Shown here piece after piece: positions 1 to 8,021 of a DNA stretch of 64,000 nt. The position numbers and the translations under genes were made by a program. The stretch's first letter is position 1. Every line of letters begins with the position of its first letter. A model generated the notes under the pieces. That model was not told where the DNA came from. It worked only from the letters and a program-made list of their open reading frames with translations, and did not search any database. This DNA is from Sphingobacteriaceae bacterium (lineage in GTDB: Bacteria; Bacteroidota; Bacteroidia; Sphingobacteriales; Sphingobacteriaceae), in the NCBI GenBank assembly GCA_017745075.1, contig JAGIAD010000028.1, positions 1 through 64,000 of the forward strand. Reading direction: 5' to 3'.

Positions 1-99
1 GTTCAATAATCAACTTAAAATCTGCAGTTTGAAAATTAAGTTAACGGCTATGGTTACAAACGAGGACTATAAAAGTTTCAAAAACCGGGGAGTCTTAGC

Positions 100-708
100 T
101 TAAATCAATATATTTTCTCCGGCTGCAATAATACTTGTTTTATCAATCGGACTTAAGTTGGGTACATCACCCAGCTTTTTTATTTTGGCATATTGCTGGA
201 TATATCTTTCCGTTTCGTGGTTTTGATCTCCGTTAAAAATGATTCCCTTAACCGGAATCTCATATTGTTTAAGCAAATTGATAGATAAAAGCGTGTGGTT
301 AATACTGCCCAGGTAATTTTGTGATACCAATATTACTTCTGCTTCCAGTTTTTTGATCAGGTCTATAATCAGTTCGGTTTCGTTTAAAGGAACCATTAAA
401 CCGCCCGCACCTTCGATAATCAGATTATTTTCGGTCGGGGGGACGTTAATTTTATTGAGGTCGATTTCAATTCCGTCCAGTTTGGCCGATAGATGGGGAG
501 ATAGGGGTTGTGTTAACCGGTAACTTTCGGGATGGATCACTGTTTTTTTGTTACTGATTAAATTTTTTACTGCTAAGCTGTCGCTGTTTTCAAGGTCTCC
601 TGATTGTATCGGTTTCCAATAATCTGCTTTTAATTTTTCGGTTAAAACAGCACTGGTTAACGTTTTTCCAATGCCTGTTCCAATGCCTGTTATAAAATAT
701 GTTGCCAT
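100..708 (-). CDS. bioD: ATP-dependent dethiobiotin synthetase BioD
   Basis: Carboxylates 7,8-diaminopelargonate to dethiobiotin in the cytosolic biotin pathway, using ATP and CO2. The 202-residue protein has the P-loop GTGIGKT at residues 10-16, the KPIQSGD substrate segment near residue 32 and the EGAGGLMVPL motif near residue 100, all as expected for BioD; length is slightly short of the usual 210-230. Its ATG overlaps the last base of the upstream bioF stop codon, so the two are almost certainly translated from one message. Other biotin genes (bioA, bioB) are not in the window and could lie beyond the left edge. Confidence 0.95.
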   Translation of the reverse strand: MATYFITGIGTGIGKTLTSAVLTEKLKADYWKPIQSGDLENSDSLAVKNLISNKKTVIHPESYRLTQPLSPHLSAKLDGIEIDLNKINVPPTENNLIIEGAGGLMVPLNETELIIDLIKKLEAEVILVSQNYLGSINHTLLSINLLKQYEIPVKGIIFNGDQNHETERYIQQYAKIKKLGDVPNLSPIDKTSIIAAGENILI

Positions 709-1829
709 TAATTTAATTCTTTAAGGTGTTTCACCAGCGAAATAATTTCTTCGTCGGTGTTAAATGTGTGAAGACAGATCCTGAGTCTTTCTTTTCCCGC
801 TGCTACTGTTGGACTTAATATGGCTCTTACATCGAAGCCTTTATCCTGTAATGTGGTTGCAGCGAGTTTGGTAGTATTGTTCGAAGAAAATAAAATACCC
901 TGAATGGTGCTTTCGCTATCTAAAGCATTAATATGTTGCTCTTTTATGGTTTTTCTGAAGAGATCAATTTTTTGATGGATCAATTGAGGATCTATTTTAT
1001 CCAAAAGCTGATAAGCTGAACGGATGGCAACCATGTTATGGACTGGTGCTGCGGTGGTATAAATAAATGACCGTGCAAAATTAATAAGGTAATGCCTTAA
1101 ACTGGTACTCCCTAATATAATTGCGCCGTGTGTGCCCATTGCCTTGCCAAAGGTAACGATACGTGCAAATACTTTTTGGGTGAGGTTTAATTGATTGACC
1201 AGTCCTTCGCCTTTTTTTCCGAAAATACCTGTAGCATGTGCTTCATCAACAATTAAATTGGCCTGGTAGGCTTCGCAGAGGTTTGAAATTTCTTTCAATG
1301 GGGCAATATCCCCTTCCATAGAATATACGCTTTCTACCACCACAAAAACATTTCCTTTTGCCAGTTTAAGCCTGGCTTCGAGATCGTTGAGGTTGTTGTG
1401 GAGAAATTTATAACGTGTTGCATAACTTAAACGGCAACCATCAATAATGCTGGCATGGATCAGTTCGTCGGTAATAATGGTATCGCCACGCTGTGGAACA
1501 CTTGATAGCAGGCCCACATTGGCATCATAGCCCGAATTGAAGATCAACCCATTTTCGGCCTGGTGAAAATCTGCAATAAACTGTTCTGTTTCTTCGGTAT
1601 ATGGAGAATTGCCACTCAAAAGTCTCGAACCGCCGGCACCATTTAAATAATGGGGTATTGTTGAAACAGTTTTTTCAATCAGTTTTTTCAATTCAACCGA
1701 CCGTGCAAAACCCAGATAATCATTCGAGCAAAAATCAACAGGGTAGTGGTGGACAGATAAATTCCTGATCGAAAGGTTATCTTTCCGTTCCTGAAGTTTG
1801 CCGTTAATGAACTGTTCAATTTTACTCAT
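708..1829 (-). CDS. bioF: 8-amino-7-oxononanoate synthase (BioF/KBL family aminotransferase)
   Basis: A PLP-dependent alpha-oxoamine synthase expected to condense pimeloyl-thioester with alanine, the step before BioA/BioD. The 373-residue protein shows the family landmarks: CSNDYLGF near residue 33, GAGGSRLLSGN near 65, the VDEAHATGIFG block near 195, and the PLP lysine in TFGKAMGTHGA near 228. Alternative family members (2-amino-3-ketobutyrate CoA ligase, serine palmitoyltransferase) share these motifs, but overlap with bioD decides for BioF. The ATG is preceded after four bases by a perfect TACTTTTG -7 element, so its mRNA may be leaderless. Confidence 0.92.
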   Translation of the reverse strand: MSKIEQFINGKLQERKDNLSIRNLSVHHYPVDFCSNDYLGFARSVELKKLIEKTVSTIPHYLNGAGGSRLLSGNSPYTEETEQFIADFHQAENGLIFNSGYDANVGLLSSVPQRGDTIITDELIHASIIDGCRLSYATRYKFLHNNLNDLEARLKLAKGNVFVVVESVYSMEGDIAPLKEISNLCEAYQANLIVDEAHATGIFGKKGEGLVNQLNLTQKVFARIVTFGKAMGTHGAIILGSTSLRHYLINFARSFIYTTAAPVHNMVAIRSAYQLLDKIDPQLIHQKIDLFRKTIKEQHINALDSESTIQGILFSSNNTTKLAATTLQDKGFDVRAILSPTVAAGKERLRICLHTFNTDEEIISLVKHLKELN

Positions 1830-1833
1830 CGGT

Positions 1834-1841
1834 CAAAAGTA
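1834..1841 (-). promoter_or_regulatory. Bacteroidota -7 promoter element for bioF-bioD
   Basis: On the minus strand the sequence reads TACTTTTG, an exact match to the Bacteroidota consensus TAnnTTTG, followed by four bases and the bioF ATG at 1829. Transcription normally starts a few bases after this element, so the start codon would sit at or next to the 5' end of the mRNA. No clear -33 TTTG was identified. Confidence 0.55.
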
Positions 1842-1876
1842 AAAAAAGCGCCCCGGATTACCGGAACGCTTTTAAA
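1840..1876 (-). terminator. Hairpin terminator downstream of the Spy-like gene
   Basis: An AAAAGCG...CCGG / CCGG...CGCTTTT stem-loop lies between the end of the gene at 1904-2356 and the start of bioF. Read on the minus strand it ends in a T-rich run, fitting an intrinsic terminator for the Spy-like gene. It directly abuts the bioF -7 element, so one transcription unit ends where the next begins. Confidence 0.6.
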
Positions 1877-1903
1877 AATATAATTAATTACGTTTTACTC
1901 AAT

Positions 1904-2356
1904 TTATCCTTGCGAAGGGGGATTAGAAACCACCGGTGCTTTATCTTTTTTAGCCCTGCCGCCAAACTCTTTCCTCATTTTTTCCCCTTTTTCTCTGGCT
2001 TCGGCACGAAAAGCATCCAGTTTTGTTTTCTGATCGGCAGTTAGAACGGCATCAACTTTGGCTTTTTGTTCTTCCATCGCTGCTTTGCGCTCTTTCATTT
2101 TACCTTTAATATCGCTTTTGTCTGCTGTTTTCCAGGCATCCATTTTTTTTGCATTTTCGAGCTCAATAGCATAGATTTTTGTTTTTTGGTCTGCAGTTAA
2201 GCTCAATTGTTTGTCTAGCCTCGCAGTTACTTTTTCAGCCCTCTGCTCAGCGGTCATTTTAGGCATTGCCCTTCTTACGTGTTTGGTTGTGTCTTGAGCA
2301 AATGCAGCAGTTAAACCCATTACTGCAATCGCCATTGTTAAAATTACCTTTTTCAT
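1904..2356 (-). CDS. Secreted Spy/LTXXQ-like small helical protein
   Basis: A 150-residue protein with a clear Sec signal peptide (MKKVILTMAIAVMGLTAAFA, cleavage before QDTTK) and a lysine/alanine-rich helical body. Two LTADQKTK repeats (near residues 53 and 105) resemble the LTXXQ motif of Spy/CpxP periplasmic chaperones; related Bacteroidota proteins are often annotated DUF4890. A periplasmic chaperone or envelope-stress role is inferred from that resemblance only. It is a single-gene unit: a hairpin terminator follows it, and the S24 regulator gene ending at 2436 lies upstream. Confidence 0.75.
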   Translation of the reverse strand: MKKVILTMAIAVMGLTAAFAQDTTKHVRRAMPKMTAEQRAEKVTARLDKQLSLTADQKTKIYAIELENAKKMDAWKTADKSDIKGKMKERKAAMEEQKAKVDAVLTADQKTKLDAFRAEAREKGEKMRKEFGGRAKKDKAPVVSNPPSQG

Positions 2357-2435
2357 GTTATGTTTTTTTATGTGTTTGTTAAGTTAATAGATACATAAAA
2401 AAGCAAACGGTTTAATCGGCACCTGTTAAAAAATG

Positions 2436-3212
2436 TTAATTCTTGTTCAGTTGTGAAATTGATTTCTGCATTTGTGCCATCATCTGCGTCAATGTTTCCA
2501 TCGTAGGATCTGGTGCAGGCTCAGGCAATGAAGTAGATATATAGGCTTTAGCTTTCCAGATTTCGAGGATATCGTCAGCCGCAATGGTATAGGCATCGTA
2601 TACCTTATTATCTGATATTAATTTCAGGTCTTTATTTTCTCTGAAACGGTTGCCGGCCCTTTTATATACCACGCCTTCATTTTTACTGATAATGATGTAG
2701 GTTTCACCTGTCTTTACTTCATTCCAGTTGTCAAGATATTCTCCAATAATCACACTACCCGGTTGCACAGGTAACATACTATCGCCCATAATTTCGAAAG
2801 CCCTAAATGTGCCCTGTCTTAAAGCCGGTAAGGGAAGTTGAAACTTTGGCAGATCACTGATGTATTGTGGGTCTGAAAAACCGTTCAAATAACCAGCACT
2901 TGCCTTAACAGGAACCAGTTCGATGTTTTCTCTATCATTCTGATCAACAGAAATACTTAGCACCCTGAGGTTAGATCCCTGGCTTTTTGGCTTTGGTTTC
3001 CAGCTGTCGTTTATTTTTTCGTTGATAAATTCATCAATGGTAAGATCAAAATATTCGGCTATTTTTTTTAGTAAATCATATTTAGGTTCAGCCCGGTCTT
3101 CCTCGTAAGCACCGATCAATGATCTCTTAATTTCCATAATATCAGCGAAATTCTGCTGGGTATGGCCTTTTTTCTTCCTGAGGTACTTTAAATTATTTGA
3201 AATATTTGACAT
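2436..3212 (-). CDS. XRE-family regulator with S24 LexA/CI-like C-terminal domain
   Basis: A 258-residue protein. Residues 1-62 form an HTH_3/XRE DNA-binding domain (LRKKKGHTQQNFADIMEIKR, then the EDRAEPKYDLLKKIAEYF helix). Residues about 115-215 resemble an S24 peptidase-like domain with the GDSMLPVQPGSVI nucleophile segment (Ser in GDSM) and a VYKRA segment carrying the expected general-base Lys. This architecture is that of LexA/CI-type repressors. I see no evident Ala-Gly cleavage site in the linker, so self-cleavage is unproven. It is divergent from a GIY-YIG-like gene, and palindromic operator-like sites fill the shared 134-bp spacer, suggesting autoregulation. No phage genes surround it. 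Confidence 0.85.
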   Translation of the reverse strand: MSNISNNLKYLRKKKGHTQQNFADIMEIKRSLIGAYEEDRAEPKYDLLKKIAEYFDLTIDEFINEKINDSWKPKPKSQGSNLRVLSISVDQNDRENIELVPVKASAGYLNGFSDPQYISDLPKFQLPLPALRQGTFRAFEIMGDSMLPVQPGSVIIGEYLDNWNEVKTGETYIIISKNEGVVYKRAGNRFRENKDLKLISDNKVYDAYTIAADDILEIWKAKAYISTSLPEPAPDPTMETLTQMMAQMQKSISQLNKN

Positions 3213-3239
3213 AAAAATAAATTTTAAAATAAATTTGGA

Positions 3240-3323
3240 ATTACTAAAATAGTTAGTAATTTTATGCTCATAAAGTTAGTAATATTATTTTGAATTGCAA
3301 GAAAGTATACTAAATAGTTTAGT
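3240..3323. promoter_or_regulatory. Cluster of ACTAA/TTAGT operator-like palindromes
   Basis: The divergent spacer contains a perfect inverted repeat ATTACTAA-n5-TTAGTAAT at 3240-3260, a repeated half site TTAGTAAT at 3276-3283, and a second palindrome ACTAAA-TAG-TTTAGT at 3309-3323. The shared ACTAA/TTAGT core three times in 84 bases between a repressor-like gene and its neighbour is what operators of a dimeric XRE/LexA-type repressor look like. Binding by the 2436-3212 product is inferred. Confidence 0.6.
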
Positions 3324-3346
3324 TTTAATTTTTTAAAGACCCAATC

Positions 3347-3697
3347 ATGAAAAAGTTTGTTTATATCGTTACCGACAGAAATCGTACAAGTATGCACGTG
3401 GGCATGAGCTCTGATTTAATGAAGACACTGGATTTCTACAAACAAATGCCAAACTTATTTTTTGATAACGGGCAGCAGTTAACCCGGTTGGTTTATTTTG
3501 AAGAGTTTAAAACAGAAGCGCAGGCTTTGGTGCGTTTTAAATCGATCAGTAGGTTTACACGCATGCAAAAGGAGCGTTTGGTAAGGTCTTGCAATCCAGA
3601 TTGGATTGATTTAACAATAGGTCTCGATTTCGAAAATATTCTTTTACACAGGAATACCACCAACCAGGTGAAACTTTCGTTCTCGAGTTTATCTTAA
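3347..3697 (+). CDS. GIY-YIG-fold protein, probably catalytically inactive
   Basis: A 116-residue protein that aligns end to end with small standalone GIY-YIG (UvrC N-terminal-like) proteins: VYIVTDRNRTSMHVGMSSDL at the start and RFKSISRFTRMQKERLVRS plus NPDWIDL at the end mirror the family's usual layout. The catalytic positions differ: the second signature tyrosine is His17, the arginine after the signature is replaced in SSDLMKTLD, and the metal-binding glutamate of the usual REK segment is Phe64. It is therefore likely a DNA-binding or regulatory derivative rather than a nuclease. It is divergent from the S24 regulator and shares its operator region. Confidence 0.75.
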   Translation: MKKFVYIVTDRNRTSMHVGMSSDLMKTLDFYKQMPNLFFDNGQQLTRLVYFEEFKTEAQALVRFKSISRFTRMQKERLVRSCNPDWIDLTIGLDFENILLHRNTTNQVKLSFSSLS

Positions 3698-3712
3698 ATG
3701 TTATGTATTAAA

Positions 3713-3772
3713 TTAAAAGCAATTAAACTACTATATTCATAAAAGTAGATTATTATACTTTAATTGCTTTTA
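3713..3772. terminator. Bidirectional terminator between convergent genes
   Basis: TTAAAAGCAATTAAA pairs with CTTTAATTGCTTTTAA, enclosing a smaller CTACT/AGTAG hairpin. A-tract and T-tract flank both sides, and the element lies between the end of the GIY-YIG-like gene (plus) and the end of the beta-lactamase gene (minus). Confidence 0.65.
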
Positions 3773-3788
3773 AGAAGTGAGGAAAAGA

Positions 3789-4646
3789 TTAGTTTTTTAT
3801 TTTTTCTAGGAAAACATTTTCCAAATCCTGAAGATCCTTGAAAAAAATTATTTTATCCATAAAAACTTTTGGGTTATAAGGATCTCCTGATTTGCGTTTA
3901 TTATGGAGATCAAATTGACTTGCATGAGAAGCAACCCAAAGATCAAAGTCGAGCTTTTTCATTGCTTTAAAAGTTTCAGCATAATCTTTTTGGATATCTT
4001 TATATGATGTTATTTCTGAAAATTTTCTATCAACAATTATGGATGGCATATTGGCGATCAAAATTTTGTAGCTAGAATTTTTATCCTTCGTATCAAATAT
4101 AAAGCTACACGATCCTTTAGTATGCCCAGGGTGATGAAGCATTGTTAAAGTAGTGTTGCCTAATTTAATTTTATCGTTATTTTTTAATAGAAAATCAGGT
4201 TTTACGGGTTTGAAACTTATGCCGTATTTCCCAAGCTCGTAATCCAATTTTCCGCCGGTTTCAAGAGCATCCGCATCCTTCTCATCTACATATAGTTTTG
4301 CACCGGTTTCTTTCTTAATTTCAGCCATTGCACCCAAATGGTCAAAATGGGCCTGGGTTAAGAGCAAAATTTTGATTGATTTATAATCAAACCCCAACGC
4401 TTTTATATTTTCTTTTATTATCGAAAGCGAATTAGCTAAACCCGTATTTATTAATATATTTCCTTTTTCTGTTACAATTAAATAAGATGCTAAATCATAT
4501 GTACCAACATAATAGAGGTTACCTGCAATTCTAAATGGCTCTGTAGCTTGAGACCATTCTTTTGGATTATTAGCTGGTTCTGTTACTGTTTGAGCAAACC
4601 CCAACAGCCTGCAAGAAAATAGAACCATTAAAAATATTTTTTTCAT
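3789..4646 (-). CDS. GOB/PEDO-like subclass B3 metallo-beta-lactamase
   Basis: A 285-residue secreted zinc hydrolase expected to open penicillin, cephalosporin and carbapenem rings in the periplasm. The start at 4646 gives the signal peptide MKKIFLMVLFSCRLLGFAQ; the longer in-frame start at 4688 adds 14 charged residues and overlaps the upstream gene. Zinc ligands are Gln98, His100, Asp102, His103, His175 and His241. Gln in place of the first histidine (standard position 116) and Met in IANMPS (position 221) are hallmarks of the GOB enzymes of Elizabethkingia and of Pedobacter PEDO enzymes; the segment ASHASQFDLH is also GOB-like. It starts 25 bp after the stop of the surface-protein gene, so it may be co-transcribed with it. 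Confidence 0.92.
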   Translation of the reverse strand: MKKIFLMVLFSCRLLGFAQTVTEPANNPKEWSQATEPFRIAGNLYYVGTYDLASYLIVTEKGNILINTGLANSLSIIKENIKALGFDYKSIKILLLTQAHFDHLGAMAEIKKETGAKLYVDEKDADALETGGKLDYELGKYGISFKPVKPDFLLKNNDKIKLGNTTLTMLHHPGHTKGSCSFIFDTKDKNSSYKILIANMPSIIVDRKFSEITSYKDIQKDYAETFKAMKKLDFDLWVASHASQFDLHNKRKSGDPYNPKVFMDKIIFFKDLQDLENVFLEKIKN

Positions 4647-4671
4647 ATACAACTTTGCAATTAATTTCCTC

Positions 4672-7600
4672 TTACCATCCTGGGGCAAATGTTAAACCAA
4701 ATACTCCAGTTTTAACATCTTTTCTTTGGAACGGAATTGCATAATAAGGTTCTAATACAAAGTAGCCAAAAACATTTACCCGCACCGATACACCCACACT
4801 CATTACTGGTACACGCTCATTTGTAGCCAGATAGGTAACCGGATTCCCTTTGTCATCTTTAACCGGTGCTCCGTTATTGTCTAACAATGGTTCTGTAGTG
4901 TATGTTGGTTCACTTTTAAATTTCACTTTGGTATCGTTTGTCCAGGCTAAACCTGCATCAAAAAATAAATTCAGATCTGAAAATAAAAATTTCGATGGTA
5001 TTGCTGCTAATTTTTTCGGCCCGGTAAATGGTAAACGCACCTCAAAATTGAAAACTGCTATCTTACTTCCTGTCAGCTGGTTAATGTCAAAAGACTCAGA
5101 CGATTGTGCGGAGGTACTTTTGTAAATTGAATTAGATTCGTAACCTCTAATTAAATAAGGATAACCGAGGTACATTGGATAAAGCCTGTCGGCATCTTTA
5201 CCAATTCTTAAGGTATTATAACTCCTTACGGCAAAGGTAACCGGTTTTGTGCGCCAGTATTTACGAAGATCGGCAGTTACACCAGCAAAATTATAGGTGC
5301 CCAGGTATTTTTCACCACTTACGCGATACCTGTAGCCATCAAGCGGAGCGGTTAAACCAAAAATAGAATTATCGCCAACGAAACCGGCGTTCAGCTGATA
5401 AAGTGTGAATGAATTAAAGGGGATGCCGTAATCTTGTGAAGCCACATCGTTAGAAATCCTGCTTTTATCAGAACCGATATAATTTCCGAAAGAATTATAA
5501 TAATTACTGTACCTGTCAACCCTGTAGCTATAGTGAGAAAATGCCCCACCTAACTCAAAACGGTGTATTTTACTAAATGGATATGCTCCATAAACCTGTA
5601 ACTGATCTTCGAAAGTCCTGATGATATCAGTTCTGTCTGCCAGGGCATTAATGGTTTGGTTGTTGCCTGCAGGAATGTTTTCATAACCGTACGATCTGAA
5701 TCCCGATACATAAGGGATATGCGAAATAGCAGCTCCCCAGTTTATCCTGCTTTTTTGGTTGATATAACCTACCAATCCACCAAAATCGTAAATTTCTCCG
5801 TTTACCGATAAATTTGCAACGATCTGGTTGGTACCCAATATGTCACTGAACATACCTACAATACCCCCGGCAATACCTGTTCCGAAACGGCTGGTAGAAA
5901 CCCCAACACCACTGTTAGCAAGATAATCCAATCTGAATTTTGGTTTGTAAGGTACCGCTTTCATCGAATCGGCAACGATTTTTTCAAAACGATCAAAGTT
6001 ATTCAGGTTGGAATTGATAATGTTCACCCCAATATTTTCCATAGGAGGGAGGATTGCAGCATCAAAATTCTCATCCTGGTTACCAATTCGTTTTGCTTTA
6101 AAGCTGCTTAATTTTGCATTATACAAAGTATAACGTTGATAACGATAATAACTGTACACAATTTCGTCGGTTGTAGAAACTGAAATGGCCGGCGAAAATT
6201 CGGTAATCCCGCTGATACCTGTAAAATAATCGGTTAACTGATCAACAGTGTTATCTGCAAAATTGTATTTATATAAGTTCCTGAAACCATCTCTGTTGGA
6301 GAGGAAATAAATATTTTGGCTATTGGCAGAAAACTGCGCATTTAAGTTATTTGCTCCCGGGAAAACGTCAAGATTAGTAACGGTTTTTGAAGCAATATCG
6401 TAAACAGCCAGGTTGATCGGCAATACTGCATTGACCACATTGGCCTGTATAGCTGCGCGGTCTGATGAGAATACCAGTTTCTTGCCATCTGGCGAATAAC
6501 TTGGTGCATAATCAGAATAAACATCATTAGTAATCTGTGTTACCTGTTTGGTGTCGAGATTATAAGAGAAAATGTCGCTCTGACCTTCAACCATACCTGA
6601 AAAAGCAATATCTTTTCCGTTCGGCGACCATGTTAAATTGCCAAATTGCTGCACCTGGGCCATAGGGGTTTGCGATACAGTTGTTCCATTCGCCACATTG
6701 ATAATCATCATCTGGTTTTTTCCCTGACTGAAAATACTGAAGGCAAACTGTTTACTGTCTGGCGACCAGGCACCAGCAGATTCGATAAAGTTAAAATCAT
6801 CAATATGCCCGTTTGAAAGCTGGCTGCTTAATTTCCTTATGATACGTCCCGTTTTGGCATCCGCAAGGAACAGATCGATACCAAAAAGGTCTTTTTCAGA
6901 CATAAAAGCCAAGTATTTTCCATCAGGGCTAAGGGCAGGAGCTACGTTCATATTCCCTGCGTTTTTATTATCGATGATTTTTGTACCCGTAATCTTAATC
7001 TGCGAACTATCGGCTTTTAACATCGGTTTGTAATGTGCATCGATAGAGTTTTTCCAAAGACCAGACAACGTTTTATCATCATAACCAAATGTATACCGGA
7101 TGGCATTTTCGTAACCATATTTTGCGGTATTCTTAAATAAAGGCACAATAGTGGTATCGCCGTATTGCGAACCGATATAAGTCCAAAAAGCCTGACCATA
7201 ACGATAAGGAAAGTATTTGTTTGAATTGGTTAAGTCTTTTAACGAAGGAATATCGCGGTTCAGCATGGCATCGCGCATCCACATGGAAGTAAACGCATCT
7301 TTTTTACCGATAGATAGGTATTCGGCCATTCCTTCAACCATCCATAAAGGAGTTTGTCCGACATTTTCTAAGCTGATCGAATCTTTTTCTAATAGCAGGT
7401 GGTATTGAAAGGCATGGACAAGCTCGTGCCCTAAAACGTGCCTGGTTTGACTGTTTAGCTCCATAACAGGCATGATTACCCTGTTTTTAAGTGCTTCGGT
7501 AACCCCACCTGTTCCGATGCCTATTTCTCCGTTAAGTACAGTAGTTTGCTGAAAATCAGGATGGTTGTTGTATAAAATAACCGGGTTTTTCTTTAAAAAA

Positions 7601-7845
7601 GTATCTCTGAAAACTTCCTGGTGCATTTTGTACCAGGTTTCGGCATCTTGCGAAAAACGTTTTAAGAGTTTCTCGTTCTTGATATAGTAGTAAATCTCAA
7701 AGTGAGGGGTTTGCAAAACCTTAAAATCGAGTTTTTTATACCTTACCTTGTTTTGCCCGAAATATTGCGCTTTAACAGAAAAAGAAAGAATAAGCAGTAG
7801 CAATAAAAAAGAATATCGCTTTAATGTGGTAGAGCCTATTTTCAT
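4672..7845 (-). CDS. Outer-membrane protein: MA-like metallopeptidase, beta-propeller and barrel
   Basis: A 1057-residue exported protein with three parts. After a signal peptide (about residues 1-26) comes a gluzincin-like peptidase domain with HELVH at 140-144 and the EGMAEY third-ligand segment at 171-176. Residues about 290-600 hold TolB/PD40 propeller repeats (SPDGKYLAFMSEKD, SPDGKKLVFSSDRA and similar). The C-terminal 400 residues are a surface-antigen (BamA/Omp85-like) barrel ending in FGLTFAPGW. Large proteins of this design are common in Bacteroidota; the substrate is unknown. The metallopeptidase active site appears intact. The B3 lactamase gene follows on the same strand. Confidence 0.82.
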   Translation of the reverse strand: MKIGSTTLKRYSFLLLLLILSFSVKAQYFGQNKVRYKKLDFKVLQTPHFEIYYYIKNEKLLKRFSQDAETWYKMHQEVFRDTFLKKNPVILYNNHPDFQQTTVLNGEIGIGTGGVTEALKNRVIMPVMELNSQTRHVLGHELVHAFQYHLLLEKDSISLENVGQTPLWMVEGMAEYLSIGKKDAFTSMWMRDAMLNRDIPSLKDLTNSNKYFPYRYGQAFWTYIGSQYGDTTIVPLFKNTAKYGYENAIRYTFGYDDKTLSGLWKNSIDAHYKPMLKADSSQIKITGTKIIDNKNAGNMNVAPALSPDGKYLAFMSEKDLFGIDLFLADAKTGRIIRKLSSQLSNGHIDDFNFIESAGAWSPDSKQFAFSIFSQGKNQMMIINVANGTTVSQTPMAQVQQFGNLTWSPNGKDIAFSGMVEGQSDIFSYNLDTKQVTQITNDVYSDYAPSYSPDGKKLVFSSDRAAIQANVVNAVLPINLAVYDIASKTVTNLDVFPGANNLNAQFSANSQNIYFLSNRDGFRNLYKYNFADNTVDQLTDYFTGISGITEFSPAISVSTTDEIVYSYYRYQRYTLYNAKLSSFKAKRIGNQDENFDAAILPPMENIGVNIINSNLNNFDRFEKIVADSMKAVPYKPKFRLDYLANSGVGVSTSRFGTGIAGGIVGMFSDILGTNQIVANLSVNGEIYDFGGLVGYINQKSRINWGAAISHIPYVSGFRSYGYENIPAGNNQTINALADRTDIIRTFEDQLQVYGAYPFSKIHRFELGGAFSHYSYRVDRYSNYYNSFGNYIGSDKSRISNDVASQDYGIPFNSFTLYQLNAGFVGDNSIFGLTAPLDGYRYRVSGEKYLGTYNFAGVTADLRKYWRTKPVTFAVRSYNTLRIGKDADRLYPMYLGYPYLIRGYESNSIYKSTSAQSSESFDINQLTGSKIAVFNFEVRLPFTGPKKLAAIPSKFLFSDLNLFFDAGLAWTNDTKVKFKSEPTYTTEPLLDNNGAPVKDDKGNPVTYLATNERVPVMSVGVSVRVNVFGYFVLEPYYAIPFQRKDVKTGVFGLTFAPGW

Positions 7846-7958
7846 ATGTGTGGTTTTAGTAATGACGTTCTATAATTTGCGAAAATGAAAATGTACAGAA
7901 TTTGGAAAATAAAAATAGCAATTGTTTAAAAAAGTATTGAAATTTTAACACTTTTTAA

Positions 7959-7993
7959 AAGTTTATTGCCAGTATTGTACAGGCAATAAACTT
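7959..7993 (-). terminator. Hairpin downstream of the PBP1A gene
   Basis: AAGTTTATTGCC pairs perfectly with GGCAATAAACTT around an 11-base loop. It lies just after the stop codon of the minus-strand PBP1A gene and is followed in that direction by a TTTTAAAAAG tract, consistent with termination. Confidence 0.55.
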
Positions 7994-8021
7994 ATTTGGT
8001 TCATCCTGGCCTGAAAAACGA

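Noticed and set aside
2436..3212. S24/XRE protein considered as a prophage CI repressor
   Set aside because: No phage structural, replication or lysis genes nearby; its partner is a GIY-YIG-fold protein and the neighbourhood is core.
4647..4688. Longer start (4688) for the metallo-beta-lactamase
   Set aside because: The added 14 residues are charged and overlap the upstream gene, whereas 4646 yields a standard signal peptide.
4850..5125. A 91-codon plus-strand frame opposite the large envelope protein gene
   Set aside because: Shadow of the strongly coding minus strand; no domain or promoter.
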